Shown here: positions 12,180 to 23,700 of the stretch, in pieces
Position numbering within the stretch: the stretch's first letter is position 1
Layout of the letters: each line of letters begins with the position of its first letter
Assembly (NCBI RefSeq): GCF_042100115.1
Contig: NC_091281.1
Location: 434,001-498,000, forward strand
Length of the DNA: 64,000 nt
From: Alternaria dauci
Lineage: Eukaryota; Ascomycota; Dothideomycetes; Pleosporales; Pleosporaceae
Reading direction: 5' to 3'
Made by a program: the position numbers and the translations under genes
Notes under the pieces: generated by a model
The model's input: the letters and a program-made list of their open reading frames with translations, nothing else
Database searches by the model: none
What the model was told of the DNA's origin: nothing

Positions 12180-14330
12180 TAGAAGCCTTAATAGTTAGCT
12201 TATAGGTTAAGTACTAAACTAAATAACCTTTAAAAGAAGTCTTAGGTGCTAGAATTAAAGACTTCTTATATAAGGCCTTCTTTTTTATTAGTAATAGTAT
12301 TACTAAAGCTTAGGGGGTAATATACTTATAAGAAGAAGGTATCTTACACTTAACTATAACTAGTAACTTAGATAATAGAGAGGTCTTACTAGTATTTAGC
12401 TTATTAATCTAGTACTAAAAATTCTTTACTTAAAGGTCCTTCTACTAATTACCTATAAGCTTAATATTAAGGTTAAGATAATTAATATACTTTTTAGGAT
12501 TAAACTTAGTATTATTAGGATTAGTATCTTTAGCTTTTAAAGTTACTTAGTCTATACTCCCCTTATAGTATAACTTAAGAGTGTTTAGAGGCTTAGTAGT
12601 AAAATTAGTAGGGTAGGTAGTATAAGGGAGGAATAAAGGTAATATATAAGATAGGGTAGGCGTAGAGATAGTAGATATAAAGGATATATTACTATATATA
12701 TAAGAATAACCTAGTATATATAGAGTTAGTTTTTATTATAAAGAAGAAAAGAAGAGGGTATTTAAAAAGGAATTAGGTACTTATAAGTTATAAAATAGGA
12801 CGCCTTAGCGCTTAAGGTATAGTAGTTTATATAAGTCCTATTTAGAAATAAGAGGTTATTAATAATAGAGGTAGTATAGGTGCTAAAGGGTTTAGACTCT
12901 AACCCCTTCTTATAATTACTATATATCTTTATAATACTACTAAACTTAGAGTTAGCGCTATAAGTATTAGTATAAATATAAATAGTCTCTAGATACTAGT
13001 AGATTAAAGCTACTAGGTAGGGCTTAAAGATATAGTACTTCTAACTACTAGATAACTAGAAGAACTTACTAATAGTAATACTATCTATAATAAAGAGCTA
13101 AAAGCCTATTAAGTAAGTAGAAAGAGTAGTATTATTAAAAGAAGGAAGAAAAGTAGTATTAAGGATAGGATTAAGAAAATAACTAGTAAAGTAAAGTAAC
13201 TAAAAGTACTTAAGGAGGCCTACTAGCTATACTAAAGTAATCTCTTTATTAGAGTTATTCTTAACGATAGTATTAGAATATTAAAATAATATTTTAGTAG
13301 ACCTAAAAAAGAAGGTTTAACTTACTAAACTCTATAGTAATAGATATAAAGGAACGTAATAGAGGAGGTACCTAAAGATTAGTAACCTAATCCTTAGTAG
13401 GACTAGGGATAAATCTTAAGTAGTAAGCGTTAATAATAGTAGAAGGCGTAGTCTAAATAATATTTACTAGGTTAGTAGGTATAGGAGTAGAATTATAGGT
13501 ATCCTTATTATTATCTTACTTAAAGAGCTGAGTAATAGTAGCCTAATTAGTAGCGCTTACCTATTCTTACCCTAAGATAGCGCTAGTAATAATTAAGGAA
13601 GGCTTTATATAGCGGCAGCGAGATAGGTAAAGTAAGGGGGAATCTAGGATATTATAGCCTATTACTAAAGTATTCTTAAGTAGTAGGGGAGGAGACTAGT
13701 TATCTATATTAAAGTCTAAATCTATAATATCCTAGTTAGTAATCTTATAGCTATTATCCTCCTAACCTTATAGAGTATTATATAGATCTTAAGTAAGTAA
13801 AGTAGAATAATACGTAGAGGAATATTAATAAGAACTAAACTTACTATTAGAGCCTAACGCTAAAGCCTTCTTAGTTATAATAATATTAGTAGCTAGAACT
13901 AAGGATAAGGAAAGGAAAAGTAGTATAAAGTAAGAATTAATATATAACTAAAAACTAAGCGCGCTATAACCTATAGTAGTAATAGGTTAAGTAAGTAAGG
14001 TATTATTATAAAGAGGAGTAGATATTATTATAAAGTATATATAGATAGTAAGGATATAAAGAAAGAGGTAGAGAATAGAGAGTAGAGTAAGTTTAAAGTA
14101 GTAAAGAAGAGTAGAAAGAAGAGATAAGGATAGTAAGGAATAAATAAGCTAGTATTATTATTATAGAAAAGACTTTAACTATTTACTATCTAAAGGCCTA
14201 TTATAACTAAAGTAATAGACTTACTTTTAAGGTAAGAGATAGTATAATACTAAAGTAATAATAGGGTATATTATAAGAAATTAGTAAGTCTAAAAATATA
14301 CTTAGGATATAAGAAATAATCTAGACTATA
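12180..14330 (-). pseudogene. G2 antisense coding-like region, tandem unit 1
   Basis: On the minus strand from about 13,920 down to about 13,320, one frame reads as continuous protein-like sequence. Its only interruptions are TAG/TAA at sites where Gln or Trp codons are plausible, so it looks like a RIPed gene running opposite to gag-pol. Recognisable pieces include the segments Y-I-K-P-S-L-I and Q-A-T-I-T-Q-L-F-K. Reading resumes in a shifted frame nearer 12,840-12,960. The same segments recur in unit 2, about 2,990 bp to the right. I do not recognise the product: it is Ser/Thr/Asn-rich with no motif I can name. Antisense ORFs downstream of integrase are known in some plant Gypsy lineages; their relevance here is only an analogy. 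Confidence 0.5.
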
Positions 14331-15159
14331 TAGTGTAAGGAACTAGGAATATATACTAAAATATAATTTAAGGCTAAAGAGCGCTTAACTTAAATAAGGG
14401 ATAAACCTAACTAGATAGTTAGTAGAACCTAACTACCTAGAGGAGAACTATATCTAATTACCTTAGATATAACTTAGAAAAGATAAGATATCTAGAGAAC
14501 TTTACTAAAACGTACCTAGAATAAAAAGAAATAAATTTAGAGTCTTAAGAACTACCCTAAGAAGTCTAGGAACTAGAATTAAGAAAGATAGAACTATAGC
14601 TTAGGAATAAATATTTATTAAATAGTTATTACTAATCTCTAAAGTTAAAAACCTGTTATAAATATTAGAATTACTTAGTCCTTTAGTTTACTCTATTTTC
14701 TAAATACTCTTTAGAAACTAGGTTTTAAAGAAGAAGGGACCTTTAACTTCTTAAGTAAGGGAGGGAGTAGTATAAATACCTTATAAGAAAAGAAGATTAA
14801 AAGTAATACTAATATCTTTAAAAGGAATAAGAAGTAAAATAAGATAGTTAGATATAGATTTCTATAAGAACTATAGCTAAAAGCCTATTAGAATAGTAGT
14901 AATATAACTAGCTAACTACTTACTACTAAAACCTAAAGAAGTATATAATAAAGACTAGAAACTAGTACTATTACTACTAAACTTAGTAATAGAAGTATCC
15001 TTAACTATAGTAATAAGCTTAATAATAAGAACTTTAAGCTAAAGAGTAGAATTAATTAACTCTATATAATAATAAAAACTACTAATATTAATAGGACGTT
15101 AGCTACTAGGAAGATACTTATAAGGAGAGGCTTTCTTATACTTTTTAACCTACTCCTTT

Positions 15160-17330
15160 AGAGTATTAATAGTTAGCTTATAAGGAGAGCGCTAAACTAA
15201 ATAAGCTTTAGAAGAAGCTAGAGGAGTTAGAGTAAAAGACTTCTTATAAGGAGCCTTCTTCTTTATTAGTAATAGTATTACTAGCTTTTAAGTAGTAGTA
15301 TACTTTAGAGGAGTAAGTATCTTATAGGTAGCTTTCTTAGGCAGCTTAGATAGAGTAATAACTTAGTTATTACCTAACTCCTTAGCTAAAGGTAGCTTAG
15401 TAAGAGCTAAATCCTTAGAGATAATACTATTAGTATCTAAGCTAAGCTTAGGCTTAAAGTTACTAGCTTTACTTTTATTTAACTAGCTTAAATAAAGACT
15501 ATAGCTAGTAGTAGACTTCTTACTAACTTAGCTAAAGGAAGAGTAAGTAAATAGGGGTTTCTTAGTAAGTATTATAGCTTTACTAGTACTAGTATAAGTA
15601 AGGAGAGGTAAAGTAGGAGTATTAAAGATATTAGAGGAAAGGATAGGGGAGAGTTAGCTAATATAAGTAATACTATAATAAATAGGAATATTACTTAGAA
15701 AAAGTTTAAATTAGTAAAATATATAAAGAAGAAAAGAAGAGGCTATCTAAAAGATAATTAGGTACTTATAGTAGAAAGAATAGGTATCTAAGGTACTACT
15801 ATAAATATAATTAATATAAATACTATTCTTATATAGCTTATTATTAATATATATAATAATATAGATACTATAGACTTTAGTATAATAGTTAGAGTTATAG
15901 TAGCTATATATATAACTAATATTATTAGGGTTATTAATACTACTAATTATAATAGCGCCCTAATAGACGCTTAGTATTAAAGCCTTAATATTAGAATTAA
16001 TAATAGTATACTTTATAAAGCTAAATAAGTAGAAGTATATACTAATAGTCCTAAACTTAGGAAGAAGATTAAGTAGCCTCTTAAAGTTAACCTAAAAGTT
16101 TAAAAACTTATTATTAGAGTAAATTATAAATACTAAGAGTAAAGGTTTTAAAGTAAAACTAGTATACCTAAGTCTCTAGAAGTAGAGCTAAAGGGATCTA
16201 ATCTAATTATAAGAGAGGACTTTATTAGTATTAGTAATAACTATATAAGGTAGGATATTAAAAAGATATCTAGAAGAATAATAAATAGAATTTAAAACTA
16301 ATAGTACTCTTTAACTATATTATAACTAGAATTAGAAGAAGGATAAAGAAAGAGCTTAAGATTAATAGGACTTCTACTACTAAGAACTACTCTCTTTAAA
16401 GGAGAGATAGGTTTAGCTTTACTAATATTAGGCTAGATAAGAGAAGGTATAGCCTAAGGGATATTTACTAAGTCTATAGGTATAGGGGTAGAATTATAAA
16501 TATCTTTATTATTTTTACTTAAAGAGCTAAGTAATAGTAGCCTAATTGGTAGTACTAACTTATTCTTACCCTAAGATAGCCTTAGTATTAATTAAAGAAG
16601 GCTTTATATAGTAGTAGTAGGATAAGTAAAAAGAAGAGGAATCTAAGATAATATAGTCTATAACTAAAGTATTCTTAGGTAGTATAGGTAGAACCCTAGA
16701 TATTATAAAGATAGGATCCTAAATATTCTAGTTAAAAAATAAACTATTAGAGTCCTACTCTCCTTAAGATTAGTAGTTAAGATCTTAAATAAGTAAAGCT
16801 AAGTAATATAGTAATAAATTAGAAATAGAATTAAATTTACTATTAAAGCTTAATACTAAAGCCCTCTTAGTTATAATAGTATCCTTAGTAATAGCTAGTA
16901 GAGGTATATAAGTAAGTAAGGTAAAGGAATTAGGTAGTATAAATATAGTAATAAATTACTCCTTAGGTAGCCTAGTACTATACTAAATATAAAGGCGCTT
17001 TAGCTTCTTAGAGGAGTTAATAGTAAGAAAAGATATTATAATAAAAGTATAGTAGAGTTAAGAGAAATAGTAAAAGAGTAATAAAGCTAGTAAGGTAATA
17101 TAAATAAAGTAATAAAGTAGTAGAGAGAAGGAAGAAGTAAAGTAAGTAGAAGTAGTATTATTATTATTTAATATTTAGTTACTAGGCACTAAAAGACCTT
17201 TAGTAATAAATAGAGCTAGAGTAATATTAAGGTTTATAGAAAAAGTAAGTCCTATAGCTAGTACTAAAGGATATTTAGAATATACTTAGGATATAAAGAG
17301 TAATCTATATAGTACTATTAAAGGAAGTAA
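15160..17330 (-). pseudogene. G2 antisense coding-like region, tandem unit 2
   Basis: This is a diverged direct repeat of 12,180-14,330 at an offset of about 2,990 bp. On the minus strand it contains the counterpart of the unit 1 frame (Y-I-K-P-S-L-I and A-T-I-T segments at about 16,500-16,620), with a one-base indel that shifts frame. Beyond the indel it again reads as uninterrupted Ser/Pro/Asn-rich protein-like sequence to about 16,330. The duplication continues rightwards to a purine-rich tract: 14,753-14,766 in unit 1 matches 17,727-17,740 before the 3' LTR. Product unknown. Confidence 0.5.
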
Positions 17331-17726
17331 AGGTATTCTAGATAGTATAAAGGCTAGCTAAGTAGTATAGGAAGAGAATTAAATAAAAAGAATAGTAGAT
17401 AGCTATAAGAACTTAGTTAAATATAAAGTAACTTCTAATAAATCCTAAAGGACTATTAGAAGAAGAGGTAGTCTATCCTAAGAACTATAAGGGAAGAAGA
17501 AGAGAATAAGGATAGTATAGTAAGGAAGAATTAAAATTATAATAGGAATTAGGGGATATAGTAAAAGAAGGTATAGGATAGATAATTAGTAAATTATACT
17601 AGGAGGGAGGAATTTAGTATCTAGTTTAGGATTTATAGATCTACTTATTAGGGTTATATATAGGTTTTATTATATAGTAGTAAGCCTAAGAGTTATTCTA
17701 GTTAAAGAAGAGGAGGCCTTCTTCTT

Positions 17727-17740
17727 AAGTAAGGGAGGGA
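17727..17740 (+). other. G2 polypurine tract
   Basis: A purine-rich run (AAG-TAAGGGAGGGA) lies immediately upstream of the 3' LTR, the expected site of plus-strand priming. A near-identical run at 14,753-14,766 ends the first tandem unit but is not followed by an LTR. Confidence 0.6.
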
Positions 17741-17742
17741 TA

Positions 17743-17953
17743 TAGTAGAAAAACTAAGGGAAGTATAAGTAGTTAAAGAACTATTAGGCTTAGGGATAGT
17801 ATAGGAAAAAGGAGGCTTTATAGAAACTAGCTAAATAGCGTTTAGCTATAATATAATAATTATAATATATACTCCTTTTAATATTTCTATATCTACCTAC
17901 TATATTAAGTACTTATTCCTAATAGAGAATTAGTAATAAAATACTCTACTATA
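17743..17953 (+). repeat. G2 3' LTR
   Basis: It pairs with 3,787-4,001. Differences are almost all C/T or G/A, as expected if both copies were RIPed independently. It is followed directly by the inverted gag sequence of G1 copy 2. Confidence 0.75.
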
Positions 17954-18893
17954 ATAATAGTATTACTATCTCTATTATACTTTCTATATTACCTTTTTAT
18001 ATTTAGTAGGTTAGGTTAGAAGTATTTCTTCTAGTTATCTTATTCCTAAAGCCTATTATCTATATATATAGCTAGCTTAATTAGAGCGTATAGTATTCTA
18101 AGCTTATTATAGTATATAAGGCTATCCTTAATATTTTCCTTAAGGCCTACTTTAAATACTATTTAAAGTACTATATTATCTTAATTAACTTATACTTATA
18201 GTTACTTAAATTCTACTATATATACTAATACTAATATAGTTTACCTTAAGTAAGTAATCTTCTTCTTTACTTAGTTCTAAGTATCTACTTCTTTAAAGAT
18301 ATATCCTATCTCTTATTTAAACTTTATCTAACTAATAAATAAGGTATAGGTTCTTTTTTTAGTACTTATATATTCTATATCTAGTAGGTAGTTATCTATA
18401 TAAGGTTATATCTAATAAGAAGCTTTATCCTTTATATATATACTAGCTATAAGGATCTTTTCCTAGTTATTAAGTACTTTATTATACTTATAGTATAAGT
18501 TAATATTAGTAAGAAATACTTATAGCTTTTCTTACTCTCTACTATATTTCTTTAGTAATATTATCTTAGGTTTCTTAGTAGAAATAGGATATTTATTAGG
18601 AGTAGCTATTAGCTAGCTTATAAGTTAATTAATTATATTTTATATCTTAGCTATCTACTAAGCTTAATTAAAAGCCTAATACTTAAGATTTCTTAACTCT
18701 CTATTACTAAGATTTTCCTCTAAGTCTAAGTTAGATATATTAAGTATCTTATTATTAGCTAGTATAGCTACTAGTATTAAGGGTCCTAAACCCTAAGCCT
18801 TATTATTCTATACTACTCTTAGGGATACTATATTAAATCTTAATTAAGTAGTTCTATTAGTTAAATATCTACTAATATTTATAGTAGTTAAAG
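17954..18893 (-). mobile_element. Ty3/Gypsy G1 copy 2, gag fragment, part 1
   Basis: The reverse complement is colinear with G1 copy 1 from the base after its 5' LTR (20,607) to about 21,545, covering the leader and the N-terminal two-thirds of gag. RIP is far heavier than in copy 1. The fragment ends abruptly at the G2 3' LTR and resumes at 3,786 on the other side of G2. Confidence 0.8.
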
Positions 18894-19351
18894 TATTATA
18901 TAGGGGTTTACTATACTTCTCTAAGCTTAGTTTATACTAAGGTAAGATAAGCTTAGGTAATAGTCTATAAGGTAGTATATAGAATAATTAAGTAGAAAAG
19001 AGTTATTATTATAACTAAAAGGATAATTACTACTAATTCTATAAATAATAAAATAACTAGTTAATAATCTATATATAAGATAAACTATTTAAGTTAACTA
19101 TAATAAGTATAATAATAAGATCTAATATATTCTTATACCTATTACCTTAGGTCTTATCCTCTTTAGCTTCCCTCTAAGAGGGAGGCCTAAGAGGGCTATA
19201 GCCTCCTAGAGGCTAGGTCTTAGTAGGATACTATTCCTTTTATATAATCTAGGCCCTACCTTAGATCTACTTTTATTTATTATATCTACCTAATAGTCTT
19301 CCTTTATATAACCTATATAAAAAGGAAGTAACTCTTTATTACTTTATAATA
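18894..19351 (-). repeat. G1 copy 2 5' LTR (inverted)
   Basis: The reverse complement matches the 477-bp LTRs of G1 copy 1 along its length (458 bp here), including the GAGGGAGGCCTAAGAGGGC-like block and the TATATAA(C/T)A terminus. It abuts inverted repeat X at 19,352. Composition shows stronger RIP than either LTR of copy 1. Confidence 0.8.
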
Positions 19352-20129
19352 CTATCCCTCTACTTATTAGTTATAAAAGTTAATAAAAAAAAAGATAAAG
19401 TAATAATATAATTTAAACGCTAAACTAATTAGTATTTTAGAGTAGTAAAGCTCTAATATCTATACACGAAAACTAAAGTTAAAAAAATTTACTAAAGGTA
19501 ACTAAAAAGATACCTATTAAACCTTAGGAGGGTATAATAGGGATCGCTAGCTATTAGCTAGTAATATAATTATAATATATTATAAAGGGGAGAGAGGATA
19601 TAGTATATTTACTACAACTAAGAAGGGTTATATAAAAACCTAGGCACTTCTAACCTTTATACTAATACTAACTTTAAGTATCCTACTATATATAATTAAA
19701 TTATATATAATTAAATTGTATTATATATAAAAATATATTCCTTCTAAATTAACTTATTATAGCTATCTAGCTAAGCTAGTATATCTATTTTAGTAAAGAG
19801 CCCCTTAAACTATTATATATAAATAATATAAGCCTTATATATACTTAGGAGCTAAATCTAGTAGTTAGTAAAGAGCTAGAAGAGTAAATACCTTTAATAC
19901 TTTAAATCTTTAGTAATAGTAAATCTATTAGCTAGTACCTTATTAAGAGGTCTAGGGTTAATAATATTATTATAAAGGTAACTTATAAGTAGACTAGAAT
20001 ATAGTATCTAAAGAAAGTTATAAAGTATAAGGAGATTATCTATATTAATACCTACTACTTTATTAATCTCTTTATATTTAGCTACCTTACCTACCTAACC
20101 TTTAGTAAGTAGAGTAAAGAGACTAAGAG
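19352..20129 (-). repeat. Repeat X, copy 2, part 1
   Basis: This is the reverse complement of the right half of X copy 1 (about 2,000-2,695). Its last bases before 20,130 are AAGAG, the target site duplicated by the G1 copy 1 insertion. The rest of this copy lies at 27,290-27,785. The two parts sum to about 1.27 kb, close to the length of copy 1. Confidence 0.7.
20125..20129. repeat. Target site duplication AAGAG, left
   Basis: This 5-bp direct repeat matches 27,290-27,294 exactly and sits directly outside the TG...CA ends of the LTR pair. Confidence 0.85.
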
Positions 20130-20606
20130 TGTTATAAGGTAATAAGGAATTACCTTCCTTTTATACAGGTCGTATAAAGGAAGACTATTAGGTAGATACA
20201 TTAGATAAAAGTAGATCTAGGGCGGGGCCTAGATTACGTAAAAGGAATAGTATCCCGCTAAGACCTAGCCTCTAGGAGGCTAGTAAGGATTAGGAGGCTA
20301 TAGCCCTCCTAGGCCTCCCTCTTAGAAGGGAGGGTAAGGAGGATAGGACCTAAGGTAATAGGTATAAGAATATATTAGATCTTATTATTATACTTATTAT
20401 AGTTAACTTAAATAGTTTATCTCTTATATAGATTATTAACTAGTTATTCTATTATTTATAGAATTAGTATTGTTATACTCTTAGTTAATAATAATAACTC
20501 TTTTCTACCTAATTATTCTATACGCTACCTTACAGACTATTACCTAAACCTATCTTACCTTAGAAAGGATTAAGCTTAGAGAAGTATAGTAAACCCCTAT
20601 ATAACA
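20130..20606 (+). repeat. G1 copy 1 5' LTR
   Basis: The LTR is 477 bp, begins TGTTATAAGG and ends TATATAACA (TG...CA). It is aligned base for base in length with the 3' LTR, and differences are mostly transitions. Confidence 0.9.
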
Positions 20607-20748
20607 CTTTGACCACCTTAGATATTAGTAGACGTTTTAACTAACAGTATTACCTAATTAAGATTTAGTAATAGCATCCTATAAGACTACTTAGAACAAT
20701 ATAGCCTAGGGTCTAGGACCCTTAACGTAGGTGCCACATAACGACGAG

Positions 20749-23700
20749 ATGCTTAACGCATCTAACTCTAAGACAGAAGATAGCCTAAGTATTAGAGAAC
20801 TTAGGAATCTTAGGCAGCTAGCCTATATCCAGGCTTAGTAGATAGCTAGAATATAAGACATAATCAATTAGCTTACAAGTTAGCTAATAGCTACACCTAA
20901 TAAAAGATTACCTACTATTAAGAAACCTAAGATAGCGGCGCCTAAGAAATATAATAAAGGATAAGAGGAGTTACGTATATTCCTTACTTAAGTTAATCTC
21001 TATTGCGAATTTAATAAAGTACTAAGTAACTAGGATAAGATCCTTATAGTAAGTATATATATAAAGGGATAAGCCTTAAACTAGATATAACCCTATATAG
21101 ACGACTATCTACTAGACGTAGAACACTAGGGAACTAGAGAGGAAACTAAAGCTATATTTACTAGTTAGAGTAAATTTAAGTAAGAGATAGGATATATCTT
21201 TAGAGAAGTAGACGCTAAGAACTAGGTAGAGAAGAAAATTACTCTCCTAAGGTAAACTAAGTCTGTATCTATATATACGGCGGAGTTTAAGTAACTATAG
21301 GTATAGATTAATTAGGACGACGCAGCACTTTAAATAGTATTTAAAGTAGGCTTAAAAGAAAATGTTAAGGATAGTCTTATACACTATAATAAGCCTAGAA
21401 CGCTATAAGCTCTAATTGAGCTAGCTACGCGTATAGATAACCGCTTATAGGAATAGTCTTAGTAGAAAGGATAATTTTAGCTAACAATAGCTAACACTAG
21501 GAAGTAGCGTAATAGGTATAATAAGGATAGCGATACTATTATAACTAGTAAGGTATAAGAGAAACCTAAGGATAAGAAGAATAAAAGTTAGAGGTAAGAC
21601 ACTCTCTCTAAGGAAGAACGCTAGAAGTGTTATAATAATAAAGTATGTCTTAGGTGTAGCAAAATAGGACATTTTGCCTAAGACTATAGGGAAGAATAGG
21701 TAAAACAGGCAGCTGTTAAGATCTGAATAATTAGATAGGACACGCCTTACCTAACTCTAGTAGAATTAGATAACAACCTAAGCGACTTAGACCTCTATAA
21801 TGAGGCACGCTAGGTAACCTAGGAAAGATTCGTGATAATTCAGCGGCCTGAAGTACTAGCCTAGGAAGAATTAAAGAATAATAACTAGAAAATTAAGGGC
21901 TAAGACGTGTTAAACTGACTAGCTAACAACTAATACTAGATTTGTAGTAGTAACATATACTACGCTAATAACTATAATATTTAAGGATAAGTTATTATTA
22001 CTAGTAGGAATACTAAGGATATTAGTTACTAAGCGGTATACTAATAACCCTACTTTAAAGATCTATTAGCTAAGGTTAGGGACTAAGAAGCTTCTAAAGT
22101 AGAAGATACTAAGGATTATAAGGATTTATATTAGTATAACTATAAGATAGATTATAAGTTCTATAAGTAAGATAAGGAGGAATATAGAATAGACTAAGAC
22201 TAGTACTATTACCTAAACCTCTAGGTAGATAAATATCTAGTAGATAACTACTACCTATATAAACTAGAAAAAGTAGAAATCTACTATAGACTCCTATAGA
22301 CGTAATATAGGAATAGATATATATTCTATTAAGAATAACTTAATAAGGTATAATAGGTAGATAATTACTACTATACTATATTATTATTAAATATCTATAA
22401 GGTTATAGATTATCTAATATATAAGGCTAAGAAGGCCTAACTAAGAGAAAGGATTACTAAGGAGGAGATCCTATATTAGAATATCTATTAGAGCTTCTAT
22501 TATAATAATAAGTGTTTAATATACTATAGCTTAAAAAATAATACTAGCTACTTTCCTAAGTATAGGAAAGGTAAGTAGTTAAAAAAAAAACTAAGATACT
22601 ACTAAGGATAAGGTTATACTAGTAAAGGTAGTCCTAAAATAACCCTTAGGAAGGTATAGGATACTAATAGTTAGGTAAAGCAGTTGCTTATAACTATATC
22701 TATATAGGGACAGAATATTAAGGCACTTATAGATAGCGGGGCCGTATAAATGATAATCTTACCCTAAGTAGTAGAGAAGTATAGAGTACCCTACTAGATT
22801 AAGAAGAATCTAGTACTAGTAGTGCTAGCCGACGAAAAGCCTATAGAATATAGAGACGGTATAATATAGATAGAAACTAAATTAATAAAGCTACAGATAG
22901 CTAGTATAGAGTGCTAAATAAATATTAATATTATAGATCTAGGTAGACTAGATATATTAATAGGTTATAATTAGCTAGATGCCTATAACCCTACTATTAA
23001 TTAGTAAAAATAAATAATACTTAGAAGAGAACCTATATATAAGGTTACTAGAGTACGTAGAAGAGTAAGCCTAAAGGACTAGAGCTTAACCTAAGATAGG
23101 AGGTTTAGTAAGATCTCGCCTTATAAGATTAGGAGAATCTATAAGAAGGACCCTTAGAGAGTAGGAGTTATCTAGATAAGATAAGTTATAACTATAAAGG
23201 AAGGACCCTTACTATTAGAGATACTAAAAGAGTATTAAACTAATAAGTTTAGAGAACTCTTTAAGGAAAACGAAGCTACGGACTTAGTAGACTATTAGGA
23301 TTAGGATTATAAGATTATCCTTAATAAAGGGGTAAAGCTAAGCCTAGGACCTATATATCCTATATCGCCTAAGTACGATGCTAAGCTAAGGGATTATATC
23401 TAGAAGAATCTAAAGAAGGGATTTATCTAACTAGGATTAGGCCTAATAGCCTTACCTATCTTATTTGTAAAGAAGCCTAATAGGAAGTAGTAACTATATA
23501 TTAACTTCCGTAGGTTAAATAGCGTTACTTAGAAGAACTAATATCCCTTACTACTAATAACTAAGCTTATAGATTAACTCTAGGGAGCTAAGTAGTTTAC
23601 AAAGTTTAACGTTTAGGAAGGATTTTACTAAATTAGGATTAAGGAAGGACACGAATAGATAATAGTATTTAAAACGAAATATAGACTATTTAAGTATATA

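Larger units (their letters stand above)
3787..17953 (+). mobile_element. G2: 14.2-kb RIP-degraded Ty3/Gypsy-like LTR retrotransposon
   Basis: Related terminal repeats of about 215 bp (3,787-4,001 and 17,743-17,953) enclose 14.2 kb. The order inside is a leader with no recognisable coding (4,002-4,990), gag and protease-like sequence (about 4,990-7,760), reverse transcriptase to integrase (about 8,400-12,010), and then about 5.7 kb of extra sequence with a ~3-kb tandem duplication. A purine-rich tract sits directly before the 3' LTR. Ty3/Gypsy is supported by the RT-before-integrase order. No target duplication is recognisable, because RIP has altered both edges. The element sits inside inverted G1 copy 2. 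Its length is well above the 5-8 kb usual for fungal Gypsy elements. Confidence 0.75.

Noticed and set aside
21481..21672. 63-codon open frame on the minus strand inside G1 gag
   Set aside because: It is antisense to the gag zinc-knuckle region of a RIPed element and has only low-complexity hydrophobic content. The plus-strand frame explains the sequence.
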